A stretch of 64,000 bases of DNA from Prillingera fragicola (Eukaryota; Basidiomycota; Tremellomycetes; Trichosporonales; Trichosporonaceae): NCBI GenBank assembly GCA_002335605.1, contig BEDY01000003.1:868001-932000 (forward strand). The letters run 5' to 3'. The position numbers were made by a program, and so were the translations under genes. Every line of letters starts with the position of its first letter. Positions within the stretch are counted from its first letter, which is position 1. The notes under the pieces are model-generated. The model was not told the DNA's origin, made no database searches, and saw only the letters and a list, made by a program, of their open reading frames with translations. This document shows, piece by piece, positions 10,999-23,950 of this stretch.

Positions 10999-12256
10999 TT
11001 AGAGCTTGGCACCCAGCGAACGGTACACGGCCGGCTTCTTTGCCATCTGGGCCTTCATCGCCATCGAAGTGTCCTGCGACGCGTCAGCTTGCCTTCACAC
11101 TCAGTCTGTCAGTTAGGCTCACCTCGGACTGGAGCATGGACCTAGGACTGTCAGCATCATCCTCCTCGTAGCACAACGCTACTCACATGTTCCACGCAGC
11201 CTGGTATGCGAGGCCATCGGCGACACTGTGGTCACGCGAGTAGGTGATAATGTGCTTGGTGCCAACAACCGCAACGGGACTGTTGGCGGCGATAGTCTTG
11301 GCGAGCTTGAGAGCCGCGTCTGCGCCCGTTAGCACGACGCAGCATCAGAACTCACCAATGACCTCGGCGCGGCCACCCTTGACGACGTCAGAGACAAAGC
11401 CAATCTCCTTGGCCTCGTCGGCGTAGAACATGCGGCCGGTGAGCGCAAGTTCGCGGGCCTTGGAGCCGTTGGCGACAATCTTGGGGAAGCGCTGGAGGGT
11501 GCCAATGTCGGCGGCGAGACCGACCTTGACCTCCTGGCAGAGTTAGCAGTGTTCGGCACTGGCGCAACTTACGAGAATGCCAAAGATGACGTTGGATGCA
11601 CAGAGGCGAACATCGCATGCAGACGCAATGTCAACGCCGAGGCCGATCGAGTGGCCGTAGAAGGCGCCAATGACGGGCTGGCGGCAGCGCTCGATGGACC
11701 CAATGGCGTCCTGGAAGTCCTTTGCAAAGTCAGTGGGGGAGTGGTGGCCCCGGCTATTGCCGTGCCGAGCCTTACCTTGATGTGGTCCCAGAGGCCGATG
11801 GCCTTGCGAGCGGCGTCGACGGCCTCGGCCTTCTTGCTGCCAATGCTGGTGTTGTTCACTGCGGAGGTCAGCAATGCTAGTGCGTGCATGCTTACAGTCG
11901 AGACCGGCGGTAAACATCTTCTCGAGCGCTGACGACAGCACGACCACACGAATGTCATGGCAGGCCGAAACGCGCTGCAAAATGTCGCGCATCTCGGTCC
12001 AGAAGCTGCATTGTCAGCATGTGCACGGCAGCTGGCATGCAGTTGTACCTACGGGTCGTGGAATGCATTGACTGGTCCCCTAGAGAACTGTTAGCACGGA
12101 GGTCTTGTGCGGAGGAAAGGCAGCGGGGGAAGGTGGTAACGGCCACGGTGGTCCGGGTGGTGGTGGGGCGCACCTGTTCAACTCGAGGAGAAGGACGCCG
12201 GGCGAGGGCTCGGAGGCGCGGTGGAACTTGCCGTTGAACTGAGCGACGTCGGCCAT
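10999..12256 (-). CDS. ECH1: Delta3,5-delta2,4-dienoyl-CoA isomerase, peroxisomal
   Basis: Nine exons: 12256-12174, 12079-12053, 12005-11896, 11858-11776, 11719-11573, 11533-11356, 11319-11187, 11141-11123 and 11073-10999. They sum to 855 nt, 284 residues. This is a crotonase-fold protein. The oxyanion-hole region is FTAGLD and the active-site block is GVDIASACDVRLC followed by EVKVGLAADIGTLQR. The Asp of ACD, the Glu of EVKVG and the Asp of AADIG match the three acidic residues of rat Ech1, which separates dienoyl-CoA isomerase from plain hydratases. It isomerises dienoyl-CoA intermediates in beta-oxidation of unsaturated fatty acids. The C terminus AKL is a type 1 peroxisomal signal. Exons 2 and 8 are only 27 and 19 nt. 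It is divergent from LIS1, with 404 bp between the start codons. Confidence 0.88.
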
Positions 12257-12660
12257 GGCGAATGAGTGAATGTATGGATGTGAGAGAGGTGTGCAAGACA
12301 AGTTGGGTACGGGCTGATCGGGCCGGGGTGGTGTCACTGGCTGGCTGGACGGTCCCTGTCGACTGACAAGATTCGAACACGATTTGCTGTTTGCTGCGTT
12401 CAACGCACACTCTTTCAGACCTTTTTATCTCTTCGCCAGCATCGACATCGCCTATCGCGTACCCGGCCAAGACCACCCTCTGCTGCCCCGCAGCTGCGCT
12501 TACGGAGCCGGCCGAATCTGCAGCATTCCTTTCCCCACTCGGCGTACAGTCGCATCTCGCCGACAACAACGCACAGCGGCCGCCGCTGACGAGGTGGTCC
12601 CGCCGGCACTGGGCATCATTACCTCTCTTCCACGGCCGCGCCATAACATCCTCGTCAACA
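12257..12660. promoter_or_regulatory. Divergent promoter of isomerase and LIS1 genes
   Basis: The two start codons are 404 bp apart on opposite strands, so both promoters must lie here or overlap. I see no defined element such as a TATA box that I would assign with confidence. Confidence 0.5.
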
Positions 12661-14322
12661 ATGTCGTCCCTGCTGTCAGAGAGGCAACAGGATGATCTGT
12701 GGGTATTGACTCGGCGTGCTTTGGTGCATGGGCGTGCGCGGAGCGTGCACGGCGCGTCGTGCCCCAGAGTGCGCCGACGAGAAAACAGTCACTGACAACG
12801 CTCCCAGCCATCGCGCGATGCTATCGTACCTCAAGACGTCTGGGATGCAGGATGCCTACGATGCATTGTCTCGCGACACTGGAATCAAGGACTTTGACAC
12901 TGACCCAAAGTCGAAATGGGTCGGACTCTTGGAAAAGAAGTGGACCAGCGTGATCCGGTTGCAGAAGAAGGTGCGTCGCGATAACGCGCAGCAGCCACGA
13001 CGGCTCAACGCTGACTTTGCCAGATTATGGAGTTTGAAGAGAAAAACAAGGCGCTGGTCGCCGAGCTCGCCTCACCAACAAGAGCAACAACGTCCACCTC
13101 ATCGACGGCACCATTCATTCCTCGACCGCCAGCAAGACATTCGCTACAGTCCCACCGCATGTCAATCACACGAGTAGCCTTTCATCCTACGTGGACCGTG
13201 CTCGCGAGTGCGAGTGAAGACGCGACCGTCAAGATTTGGGACTGGGAGAGTGGAGACTTTGAGCGGACAGTCAAGGGTCACACAAAAGCCGTCACCGACG
13301 TCGACTTTGATGGCAAGGGCAATCTCATGGGTGCGTAGCGCGCGGTGGGAGCTCGCTGGGAGCAGGTGCTCGCGAATAGGCGGCTCGCGCGCGCCAAAGC
13401 GTCCATGATCCAGTGCTGACATCATAGCAACGTGCTCGTCCGACCTCACCATCAAGCTATGGGACCCAGCAAACGAGTACAAGAATACGAAAACATTGCA
13501 CGGACACGACCACTCGGTCTCCAGCGTGCGATTCATGCCTGCGGGCGAGCAGTTGATATCGGCCTCTCGTGACAAGACGATCCGCGTGTGGGAAGTCGCC
13601 ACAGGGTGGGTGCGCTGGGGCAGAACATGTGCTGACGGGACAGATACTGCGTGAAGACTCTCACTGGACACGCCGAATGGGTGCGCGAGGTTGCACCATC
13701 CGACGACGGACGATGGCTTATCAGCGCGTCCAACGACCAGACTGCGCGCGTGTGGGACTTTGCGAGTGGAGAGACAAAAGCCGAGCTGCGGGGACACGAG
13801 CACGTCGTCGAGTGCTGTGTCTTTGCGCCTATGAACGCCTACGCTGCGATCCGGGAGATGGGCGGCCTGCAAGCCCCACCAGCGAACGACAACCGTGCGC
13901 GTTCCGCCGGCGCGTTCGGAGCCACAGGCAGTCGAGACAAGACGATCCGTATCTGGGACTGCGTCACGGGCCAGTGCGTCAAGGTGCTGATCGGCCACGA
14001 CAACTGGGTGCGCGGGATCGTGTTCCACCCCTCGGGCAAGTACTTGCTGTCTGCCAGCGACGACAAGACTGTGCGCGTCTGGGATATCGCGCAGGGAAGG
14101 TGTATAAAGACGCTCGACGCGCATGCGCACTTTGTGACGTGTTTGGCATGGGGGCGCGCGGTCATGGGAGGCAGCGGGGAGACTGGAGGCGAGGGAGCAA
14201 AGGCGAATGGAAGCAAGGACGAGCCACGGCGCATCAACGTTCTCGCCACTGGCTCGGTTGATCAGAGTATCAAGGTGAGTTTCGAGAGTGGACCTGACTG
14301 ACAGCAGATTTGGACTCCATGA
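12661..14322 (+). CDS. PAC1: LIS1/NudF dynein regulator, LisH and WD40 protein
   Basis: Six exons: 12661-12698, 12808-12970, 13024-13330, 13428-13605, 13644-14274 and 14308-14322. They sum to 1332 nt, 443 residues. The LisH dimerisation motif ([21 protein letters not shown]) is at residues 13-33. A short coiled coil with [11 protein letters not shown] follows near 70. Seven WD40 repeats run from about 110 to the end, each closing with WD or a variant ([57 protein letters not shown]). LIS1 binds the dynein motor ring and helps dynein leave the autoinhibited state at microtubule plus ends. The last exon is only 15 nt and supplies the final strand of the propeller. The next gene, convergent 179 bp away, is another dynein-pathway gene. 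Confidence 0.92.
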
Positions 14323-14501
14323 GCCGCGCAACTGCATAGAGCGCACCAGACGGCACGGTGCGCAAATTTCATACATTGCCCATACAACAGACGATACCTT
14401 AATGCCGCATGCAGTACTCTGGAGATAGTTACGGTTGATCACATTATAATCGTGAGTTGTTTGCTCTACAATCTCTATAGCCTTCTACGACGGCCAAATG
14501 G

Positions 14502-17500
14502 CTACACAAAGCCCACCTGGTCAATGCCCATGGCGCGGCGAGCGGTAATGAGCGCGACGAGCTCTTTGACGAGCTCCTCGAGCACGATGCAGTTATCCAG
14601 CACAGACGTGAGCGACCGGCGCGTGTGCTTGAGCTCATCCTCGGCTGGTGTGCCCGGGGCAGCGTCCTCCTCGCCATCCTCGCAGGTGGCACTGTCGCGG
14701 ACAGGCGCCCATGGACCAGTGGACACGGCCTGCACAGCTGAGACGTCGACGAGCTCCTGCGAAACTTGGGTGTAATGAGGGTTCATGGGTGGTGAGATGA
14801 CGCGCTGGAGGCTGGATGCAGTAGTGGAGGCCGGCCGCGGTGAACGCACCGGTGAACTGGGTAATGTGGGCATAGCCGGGGTGGATGGTGGTCGTGGTGA
14901 ACCGACACTGCCGTTGCTCTCGGCACCCGCGGCCGCGGGTTTGGGACTGGGTGTTCCGGGAGTTGGAGTGGAGGTGCCACTGCGCTTGGGTCGTGGCGAC
15001 CATAGTGACCTAATGGATGAGGCAAGGCCGCCGCCACTGGGTTTCTTGACTGGCGAAGAGGTCGGCGAGCCCATCCCGAAATGACTCAGCAGGGGGGAAG
15101 CGGCCACCGGTGCTGGAGCAGGGGCGGCCACAAGACCATCCAGCATGGCGCCCATTGCTTCCTCCAGATGGTCGGCAAACAACAGACCTTTCCGGCGCTC
15201 AGATAGCAAGCGATCAAAGTCGCGCACAGTACCGCGGAACCGGCCAGTGTGGCGGACGAGCTCACGGAGAATCTGGTACAGAGCCGGCAGTGTTGACGCC
15301 TTCGCGCGGAAGGGGTGCTCCTCGTCCCGTGAGGCAGGTGGCTTGCGCTCATCCAAGCTGATATCAGAGTCGGCATCTGACAAGTCTGCGGCTCCTGCCC
15401 AAGGATCGGACGCAGTCTGCATGTCGTATAACAGCAAACCGGCCACAGAACGATGTGGACACCTCAGCAGGGCGCTCAGGGCACCGGTGAGTGCCACATT
15501 GGCATCCGGAGTGTTGATAAACCACGTTCGCAAGTCGTTCAACATCTCACGCATGAGAGGGTCGGTAGGCGACAGGGAGTGTTGCAAGGGGTCCATGTCA
15601 TATTCTCCCACCCGGAGCAGGGCCGGCTTACCGTCGTCGCTCACAAACTGGAGTGGCACGTGCGATGTGAGCCAGCACCCGTCCGCCTCGAGGAAGGCGT
15701 GCGCATCCGTGAGGTAAGATGCCAGGCCTGACGCAACGTCGTTGCCCTGCACTGCATCATCCAGACGTGGGACGAGTGCGCTGTACAGCTCGGGCTCCTG
15801 GAGATGAGCGTCGGCTGCATTGACCGGTGGAGGAAGCTGGTCGCCAGGCCAGTCCGACACATCTGGAGGAGGAAGTGGCCTGCGAGCAACGGCGGTGGCT
15901 ACGGGGTCGCGCACGACTGTGAGCATTGCGGGAGTAACACGACGGCAGTGATCCCCGAGAAGCGTTTGCAGGAGATGGAGAGCGGCCGTGGCACTGGTTC
16001 CTGATCCAGAGCGAATGTTGTCGAGGACCAAGTCACGCAAGGTAAATCGACCAGCATTGGCATAGTAGTCGTGCTGACGCTCTAGGCTCTCACGTCCAGT
16101 GACAAACCCCATTGCACCGGTCTTGCGACGCTCCTTCTTAGTCTGGGGGGACGCGAAGGCAGGTGCAGCCGAGTTGGTGTCCATGAGGACATCCAGGATA
16201 CGATGCAGCACGGGTCCGTCCTCGAGGTTGGAGAGGAGGACATCGAGATATGTCAAAACTGCAACTGCACTGCCGTCTGTGCTGGAGCACTCGAGAATTG
16301 AAGGATAGAGCACATTATCGACAAACGCAGTCTGCACGGCGTCGAGAGTCGAGTCTGCCACTGCAGGACCGACAACCTGCATGCTCGAGACGACGCGTGC
16401 TGTGGGGTCGGCATGGAGGAGCGGGGAGCGGCAGCGATGCAATATATCCTGGAGAAAGCCAAACAGCTTGAGCAAGAGATCGAGCTGAGCGCGAATCTCG
16501 AGATCAGTTGACAGAGCCAGGTGGTAGTCCTCGGCATCTTCGGCATCCTCATCGTCCTCGTCGACGCTTGCACGAATGTTTGTAGCACCAAGATGAAGAC
16601 CGCCTGAAGAGGCAGCATCTGGGTCTGCCCTTGCCTGTTCCGCGAGACTCGGCACTCGCAGCTTTGTAGGCAACACCGAGTAGGAAGCACCGAGACCCGC
16701 CGCCATGACGTCGGCAAAGTCACCATCGAGAATGTACTCTGCTAGTGAGTCGCGGGCATCCTGTAGTGGGTCGGAGCCGTCAACACCGGGTGTCATGGCT
16801 ATGGTGTCTCCACCTTCCTCGCTGGGAGGGAGAAAGGCAATGTCAAACAGGAACAGCAGACCAGCGCGTGCAAAGTCTCCTGTTCGTCCCTCACGATGCA
16901 CGTAGCGGAGCAGGTAGGCGAAGAGGAAGAATTCAAAGTGAGTGTTGGTCGCGGTCGACTGGTCAGATTTGCCAGTGTTGGCCGTCAGAGCTGAGGGAGT
17001 GGGAGAAAGGGCGCGAGATGGCGACAGTGTCCGCTCCTGTGGCGCACCTGACGAGTTGTGAGGGATCATCCAGCCGCGGTCGTGGAAGAAAATGAGCAGC
17101 AGAGGCGGACTACGGTCAGCTTTAGCACTCTCAAAGTACCTACTATGCTCGCATTCTTGAGGCCAGAATGCACATGAGATCCACCAGCTCCTCATCCAGT
17201 CCGTCGCCTTCGCTGTCACTGTCGGTGTTGGCCGCCGCGCCGAGGACGCGAGCCTCACCGTCGACCTTTTCAATTGGTGTATCAACGACACAGTTGCGTA
17301 GCAAGCGCCGCAGAGGGCGGTGAACGGCATTGTGTACGAGGAAGCGCTCGGGCAGCAGGACGACTAGATTGTTGACCGCGCGGATCACCTCGGCTGTACT
17401 GTCAGTCGACCATGCTTTGCCATTACGTACCTTTGATGCCGTGTGGCCTGTCGCGCTCGCAGAGCCGTTCCAGTTGCGCAAGCATGTCATGGCGGAGAAA

Positions 17501-17909
17501 GTACTCGAGACAGGCGCCGGTGGTACTGCGCGGTCAGTTGCCGCCTGCCTCCACCCAGCTCACTCTTCGTCTGTACGGTTGGCCTCGTACACGAGTGCGT
17601 CGACAATGTACTTGAGGTTTCGTGGGACATCTGTCGAGCCGATACCACTGCATCTGTCAGTACTGCATCGGACAAGGCGCCTCCTCGGAGCTCGCGTGCG
17701 AGGGCGCCTGCCTGCAACTCACCGAACCAGCTGGCGCTCGTCTGGGTGCTCCAGAGTCTCCTACGCGGTCAGCCACAGCTACAAACCAAAAAACGCACCT
17801 TGACAGAGGTCCACGCTGCGTCGAATTCGGGCAAGCTGTCCGGCGCGTGCACTGGCACAGCCGGCTTTGGCTGCGCGAGGAGGCGGGTAAAGAATGTCGA
17901 AACCTCCAT
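14502..17909 (-). CDS. FTS-Hook-interacting protein (FHIP/FAM160 family)
   Basis: Six exons: 17909-17799, 17760-17723, 17647-17564, 17525-17431, 17393-17144 and 17109-14502. They sum to 3186 nt, 1061 residues. The N terminus (MEVSTFFTRLLAQPK), the block LLLIFFHDRGWM near residue 200 and FEFFLFAYLLRYVHREG near 255 are typical of the RAI16-like/FHIP family of alpha-helical solenoid proteins. FTLRDLVLDNI near residue 485 is a second family block. FHIP joins FTS and Hook to attach early endosomes to dynein, acting in the cytoplasm on microtubules. The region around residues 830-960 is Ser/Pro-rich and disordered. The start was chosen because the family begins with this motif and upstream frames close. 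In intron 4 the first AG after the branch site would lead to an early stop, so the second AG (17394) is used. Confidence 0.82.
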
Positions 17910-18235
17910 TTGCGGCACTTAGCTGCGCATGCCGCCCGCGCGAGCGTGTATCCGTGGGAGGGCGGGGGTGAGCGCGCGCGTGAGGGGGTCGGTCGTGAGT
18001 GCTTTGAGCTTGCAGATGAGGGTAGGAGTGTGGTGTGTAACGACAAAGTTGCGATGTGTCGTCTCGGTCCATGGCGACTGTTGACCAGGGTCCCGTGCGG
18101 TGGAGGCATAGCGTGGCACCTCCTGGTACAGTCTAAGGCTATTTGATACAGTTACATTCAAACCGAGCTCTATAAATCGTCTCTATACATGCAGCAGGGT
18201 CCAGCCCTGTCTGCAAGTAGTAGCCAGAGACTTGT
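17910..18235. other. Promoter of FHIP gene and 3' flank of PRM10
   Basis: About 330 bp between the FHIP start codon and the PRM10 stop codon. Both genes are on the minus strand. No separate feature is visible. Confidence 0.4.
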
Positions 18236-21200
18236 CTAAAAGGAAAAGATGCCTGCACCGCGACGACGCGATCCGCCGAGAGGATGGGTGACCACTGCAG
18301 CCACGAAAAGTCCAACTCTGAAAGAAAGTCAGCACTGGGTGGCGGGGAGCGGGAGCATGCCGGTTTAAAAGGTTAAATACGCACGTGAGTCCAATGGCGA
18401 CAGACACGAGCTGCTGGGCGACGCTGAAGCCCTTGCTGTACTGGTCGGTAGAGTTGCCACCTTCGTCGACACTGGCAAAGTTGAAGATACCACCAGCCGA
18501 GAGCTGAAGCTATTAGCAATACGTTCTCATTATGTGTACTGGACTTACACCACTGGGGAGCTGGAACAGGATACCAGTGACCATGACAGGGAACGCCGCT
18601 CCGTTGGACACAAAACGGCCGTACATGTTGCCAAGGAGACCAACAGCAAATGAACCAAGGGCCGAGATGATATCGGAGCGGTTGGGGAACGCCTTGGCGG
18701 AAAAGTGGTTGGTTACCCAGCCAGCGCACGCGATAATGACCATGACGAGTAGCTCCTTGCGGAAGATTGGCTGCTGGTTGCGCAGCGAGAGCACAAGCGA
18801 ATAACCGGGCACGCAGAGGAAGTCTGAGAGTGTCAGCAGAGGCACCTTGCTACAACCCCATGAACGTACACCAATATGGTCCAGGAGTCTGCAGGTACCA
18901 CGGGGCGCCGGCGTAATGCGTGTTGGCGCACGTCCAGTCTGTCGCATTGATGACGTCCTTGCCAATCATCTTGGAGTAGATTTCCGCGCCGATACTGATT
19001 CCAAAACCAAGGAAGAGCGAGTAGATGACCGAGTAGCCTATACGCACTGCACCAGCAGTAATGTTCCTGGACGCAATCTCAAGCGCTCCCGACAGGACAA
19101 TGTAACCAGGTAGAATGAGCACTACGCCACCAGAAACGAGGGCCGTATAGCAAAAGTAGTGGGTCGAGCCGAGGACGGCAGACACAAACGAGATGATGGT
19201 AGCGATGGTGATTTCAAAGACGTTGGAGAACAGGTCGTTCTTCGCCGCAAGGAGCTGTATACCGACCAGGAGCATGCCGAGAGGCGCACACATGAGTGCG
19301 TCGATAAACGAACCGTAGAATGAAGGGACGACGATAAAGGCGGAGCAGAAGCCACCGACCAGAATAGTTTGCCAGACATTGTAGCATGGCTTTGCCATCA
19401 TGAGCTGATCGATAGTTTTGCTGGCGTCGTCGACGCTAATACGGTCATGCACAACATCCCAGTAGACGTTGTGGACGTCGAGAAGCTTGCCAAGGTCGAG
19501 ACCAGTGCCCTGTTTCAAGAATTTAGTCTCGGACGTGTGCGTAGCGTCGTCACCAAACGAGACCAGCATGGTACCAGGGAGGTACACGACTTGAGCGTTG
19601 ATCTCCAGAACACGCGCAGTGGCCTGGATCTGGGTCTCGAGCCGGTGGGTGGGCGAACCAAACATCATGAGGGCACGAGCAAGCTTGAGTAGGAACTGCT
19701 GACGGGCAAGGATGGCGGCGACGTGCTGGATAATAAACACCTCTTGCTTCTTGCGAGCCTCCTTTGCTTTCTTCCTGCGGCGCTTCTCCGCCTCCCACTC
19801 TTTGCGGCGCTGTTCGTCCTCGGTGAGTGGCGTGTGAGAATCGAACCGCTCAAAGCCAAAGCCACCAGGAGTGTTGGTCCCGCTCCGAGCTGGTGTGCGG
19901 GGCATGAGCTTTTGGGCACCTTTGAGCGCCGAAGTCTCGAGCGACTTGAGCTTCTTCATCGGTTTCTTCTCCTTCATCATGACCAGGTTGTCGGCGCTCT
20001 TGGAGACAGGCAGGACGTGCTCGTCAGAGTCGTCCTTGGATTTGGTGCCATCCTTTGAATCCGACGGACTGTGGCCGACAACAGTTGCCGAGTAGACGCT
20101 CGAGGGGCGAGAGGCGCCAGGAGACGAGGGGGCGTGATTAATGTCGCCCAGCGAGTAGCGGTTGAGGTGGTATCCAGGACGCTTGGCTGATGGCATGAGG
20201 GTTGCGCTGGCAGGTGCTGCGACTGCGGCAAAACTGCCAGTATTCTGCATCAGCGCACCAAAGACACCAGCACCAGAGCGGGCCGCCTTGGGACGGTCCG
20301 ACTCGCGAAAGTGACCGTACGCCTTTTGGAACGAGTTGAGGAGACCTGGTGGAGGGGATGTGGTATCGCGGTCTGCAATCGACGTGCTCGACTTGTTGCG
20401 CTTGTGCTCGCCAAATTCACGGCTGGTTTCCTTGCTGTGCGAAGGCGAGGCAGTGCCCTTGCGTTTCCACGGGGCTTTGAAGCCACTCAGCTTTGTCGCT
20501 CCATCGTGGCCATCATCCGAGCTAGCAACGCTAGGGGGTCGACTCGATGCAGGAGTGGTTGCCTCCGAGTCGTAGTGTTGGTGCTGCTGTTGCTGGTACA
20601 ATGCCATGAGCGAAGAAAGTACTGAAGTGCCTCCAGGAATGTGGGGCATGTGTCCACCAAGGGGCGGGTTGAGAGGAGCGTTGCCGGGGACGCGGGGTGG
20701 GCTCAAGGGAGTCTCCGAGTCGTCGCTCCTGCGAGGCTTCTCATCGTTGTGTTCAATACGCTGTCTCCGTTGGCTCTTGGTGTGCTTGACTTCGCCGTTC
20801 TTGACCCTACGACGGAGCACCCCCCACTTGCCAGTATGAGCACGGACAAGGTTTTTAGCCGCGTCCATGTCACCCTGCCTTGCGTCAGTCGGAAGCGAAG
20901 GAAGGCCATCGGTTTCGCCAAGAGGAATGTGGGCGTCGCCAGACAAGTGCTCGTTGATACCAGAGTCCAGAATATCCTCGGCGAATTGCTCCTGCTCCTC
21001 CTCATCATCTTTGGGCATGGGGTCAGTGTCGAGCCGGTAGTCATAATCCTCTTCGGATGAACGGCCTTGGGGTCCCTGGGGCGGATAGGTGTGCATGTGA
21101 GGGAGGTGGAGGTGGTGGGGGTGGGAGTGTTCATCGCCAGTGTCAGAGCTCGCCATGCTGGCAACACTGAGCTGCGACGGAACATTGCGCCTGCGCCTGA

Positions 21201-21519
21201 AGCGCTCGAGGGCGTCATTGACCTCAGACAGGTTCGCGTGGTCCAGCTCGCGGTCGTCCAAATCGGCAGTCTCACTGGTAATGGGTGCGACGTTGACGAC
21301 GTGGTCGGCCGTCCACTGTACGCGGCGTGGGGTACGAGTTCCTGGGGGTGGGGTGGACGGGCCGGTAGTAAAAGCTCCAGTGTTGGGCCCACTGCCGGTG
21401 CCAGGTCCGCTACCTGGCTGAGGGCTGTCGTGACGAGGAGGAGACTCTGTAAGGTCGCCTTCAGATGTCACTCGTATAATTGGCGATGGCCGCGCAAACG
21501 GATCGTCGGGAACCACCAT
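18236..21519 (-). CDS. PRM10: Prm10-type ThrE/DUF1212 membrane protein
   Basis: Four exons: 21519-18870, 18823-18549, 18503-18385 and 18317-18236. They sum to 3126 nt, 1041 residues. The first 620 residues are disordered and rich in Ser, Pro and charged residues. The conserved part starts near residue 640 (FIIQHVAAILARQQFLLKLA, then GSPTHRLE and VVYLPGTMLVSFGD), the ThrE-like domain of pheromone-regulated membrane protein 10. About ten hydrophobic segments follow, for example CSAFIVVPSFYGSFIDAL and GVVLILPGYIVLSGALEIA. Bacterial relatives export threonine and serine; the fungal substrate is unknown to me. Donor choice at the first intron (GTACGT at 18869) avoids a stop. The start is the ATG at 21519; the frame continues upstream but that part lacks conservation signs. 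Confidence 0.85.
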
Positions 21520-23019
21520 GATGCTGTTGTGATACGGAAGTCGAGGTGGAGATGGGCAAGATCGCGCACAGCGCGTGGGATTGCGGCCTCGAGAGATCAA
21601 GATACAGTTGTGGATGGGAGAAAGTGAGATGAGAGAGGAAGATCGCTGCTTTGTCGACAAGGTGATTGACGCGACAGATGCACAGTGGTCTAGGAGGTCT
21701 AGGATTTGCACGGGGGCCACGACGTACTGTGCGGGGCAGAAGGATTTACGGGGTCACTGGTTTGTCGATGGTGGTGGCGTCATACCCCGCATGCGATGGC
21801 CCGACGTGGTCTGTCGAAGGCGTTCCAGATGTGCTGATGCGCAATCTCCCTGATACTTGCACCCGCCAAGAGTCGAGATTGTGAGCAACGCACGGCGATG
21901 CAAGGGTTGAAGATGATGAATAGAGCAGAAGAGTACAGGATGCCAGGGTGGACAAGGGCAAACCGAGTTCAAAAGTGTGAGGCGGATGCCGGCGGCTTTG
22001 GGGGCGGCGTGTCCACTCCTGCCCTGGCTGCACCCTGGATTACCAGGGCGTGGCCGATATCACGCAGTCACCTCTTCGTGCTCGTAGCATCATGAACTGC
22101 GAATGCTTTCAGTGCACTGCAAGATGGGGTCTGCCCTGGTTGGGCCGTTCTTTGTTGGCCAGATGTCTTGCTACTTGCTGCGCTGCTGCGGATGACGAGA
22201 GCAGCCGACAGTTCCCCGGGCTCGACACGTCCAGGGGGTACAATTAGCTCATTCCTGGCTTCTAGCTTCTGGCCTTCTGGAAGCCGCTGCGGACGTGTCC
22301 GGCATGTCCGGCATGGTCTTCAAAGGTCTGGACACGAACAAGGATACGCATACGCAGGACACAGTGGCCAGTGCGTCGCCAGGCAGCACTAATCCAGCAC
22401 ACGTGTGAGTCCACTGCCACCTTGGGCTTTATCATTGTCCAATGCTACCCCGTTTCACTGTACGACACTGTACGACACGGCGGGGCTGCCATGTCCGCTG
22501 CGGGTTGATTTTGCAAGTAGCGCACAGCACAACATCCCGAGTAACGGCAGATACCGGCCCGTTTTCTGAGCTTGACTCTGCTCATGGATTCTGCATGGTG
22601 ATGACGCACAGGAATAGGGGTATCGGAGGAAGGCCGGGATGGTGGCGGGTTGTTGGTCTCCAGGTGGCTGCGCTGCGAGCGGTGTCCATAGCGTGGGACA
22701 TGTTCCCAAGCGTGCAATGTACTGTGAGCTAGATTGATGCTGTGATGGGCGATGGCTCATGCTACTACTGATGTCGCTGAGAGTGACGTTGCAGTCCAGC
22801 ACATCAGCAATCCTGCTCTCACCGCCAGCAACAAGTCGCGTCACTGAAACCAGAAATATACTCCCGTCTTGCCACGTGTGCTCAGCACGCGCTCGTCACT
22901 TCTCCACCAGGCCACATCGACAGAACCGCAAATCTCAATCCATTCACCCTCACATCCTCTGACGTACGTTACGCTTACTCTTCCGTGTCAAACACGTGCT
23001 AAAGCGGGACAGATACACA
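21520..23019. other. Divergent intergenic region, PRM10 to GOT1
   Basis: 1.5 kb between two divergent start codons. Short direct repeats occur (TGTACGACAC twice near 22457-22480, GTCCGGCAT twice near 22298-22315). I found no frame with conserved features and no RNA gene. Confidence 0.4.
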
Positions 23020-23950
23020 ATGGTTTGGCTCACAGACCGGCAAAGTAAGTACAGCAAACGTGCGCGCTTCGGCAGGTAGCTGCAGCTCCGACGCGTGCCG
23101 AGTGTTCATTACACGCATCATCGTCGCGTGAGCTGACACGTCTTGCGCAGAGATTGGCGTCGCCCTCGTCGCCTTTGGGATCTTCTTCCAGTTCTTGGGT
23201 AGGTTTGACGCGTGGGGCGACGAGCTCGAGCTGACGGACAGGCATCATCCTCCTCTTTGACGGCGCATCGCTGGCACTGGGCAATGTGAGTCGCGCGGTG
23301 GCATGGACGACCGCCAAGGCGTGCTGGGCTTGTAGCCGCTCTGGACATGGTACTAATGCTTTAGGTGCTCTTCCTCTCCGGCCTGCCGCTAATCATCGGT
23401 CCGACAAAGACATTCTATTTCTTCTCGAGAAAGGAGAAATGGCGCGGAACACTGTGCTTCTTTGGCGGCATGTGAGTGTCTCTGGTGGCGGCGTGGCCTG
23501 GGCTCTGATAACTATGTCCGAGTTCTGGACGTGGCGCCGCGGGTCGTGGGCGGCGTGCCTATGGCGCGTTTTAGTTGCGGGTTCTGACAATCACAGCATT
23601 CTGGTGTTCTGCAAGTGGCCAGTGACTGGCATTGCAGTTGAGCTCGTCGGCTTCATTGGTCTCTTCGGGTGAGTGGCAGCAAGGCTTGCCGGATTTTCGC
23701 AGATGCGAGAAGCAAAGCTCGTGCCGTGCGCAAGCGTCGCCTCCGCTTCGTGGCCGCGTGAAAGGAGCATGTCTAACGCCGCAGATCCTTCTTCCCCGTC
23801 GTCCTGCAGGCGCTGAGGCAGATGCCTGTCATCGGCACCTTCTTGTCATTGCCATACGTTCGCGGGGTGAGTGCACCAGTCACGGCGTCGGGTAGAGCTG
23901 ACTCTCAGGCTGCGGACAGGTTGGCTGGTGTGCGTCAGAGTGCCGTTTGA
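23020..23950 (+). CDS. GOT1: Golgi vesicle transport protein Got1
   Basis: Seven small exons: 23020-23044, 23151-23198, 23242-23285, 23365-23471, 23597-23668, 23785-23866 and 23909-23950. They sum to 420 nt, 139 residues. Four hydrophobic segments follow a short cytosolic N terminus (MVWLTDRQKIG). Family blocks include ALVAFGIFFQFLG, LLFDGASLALGN, FLSGLPLIIGPTKTFYFF and ILVFCKWP. Got1 is a small tetraspan protein of early Golgi and COPII vesicles that supports ER-Golgi traffic. More than half of the gene is intron, and no exon exceeds 107 nt, so open-frame searches miss it. The intron phases all agree with an unbroken frame. Confidence 0.9.

Noticed and set aside
13162..14442. 426-codon frame antisense to LIS1
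   Set aside because: Opposite strand of the WD40 exons, including introns read as coding.
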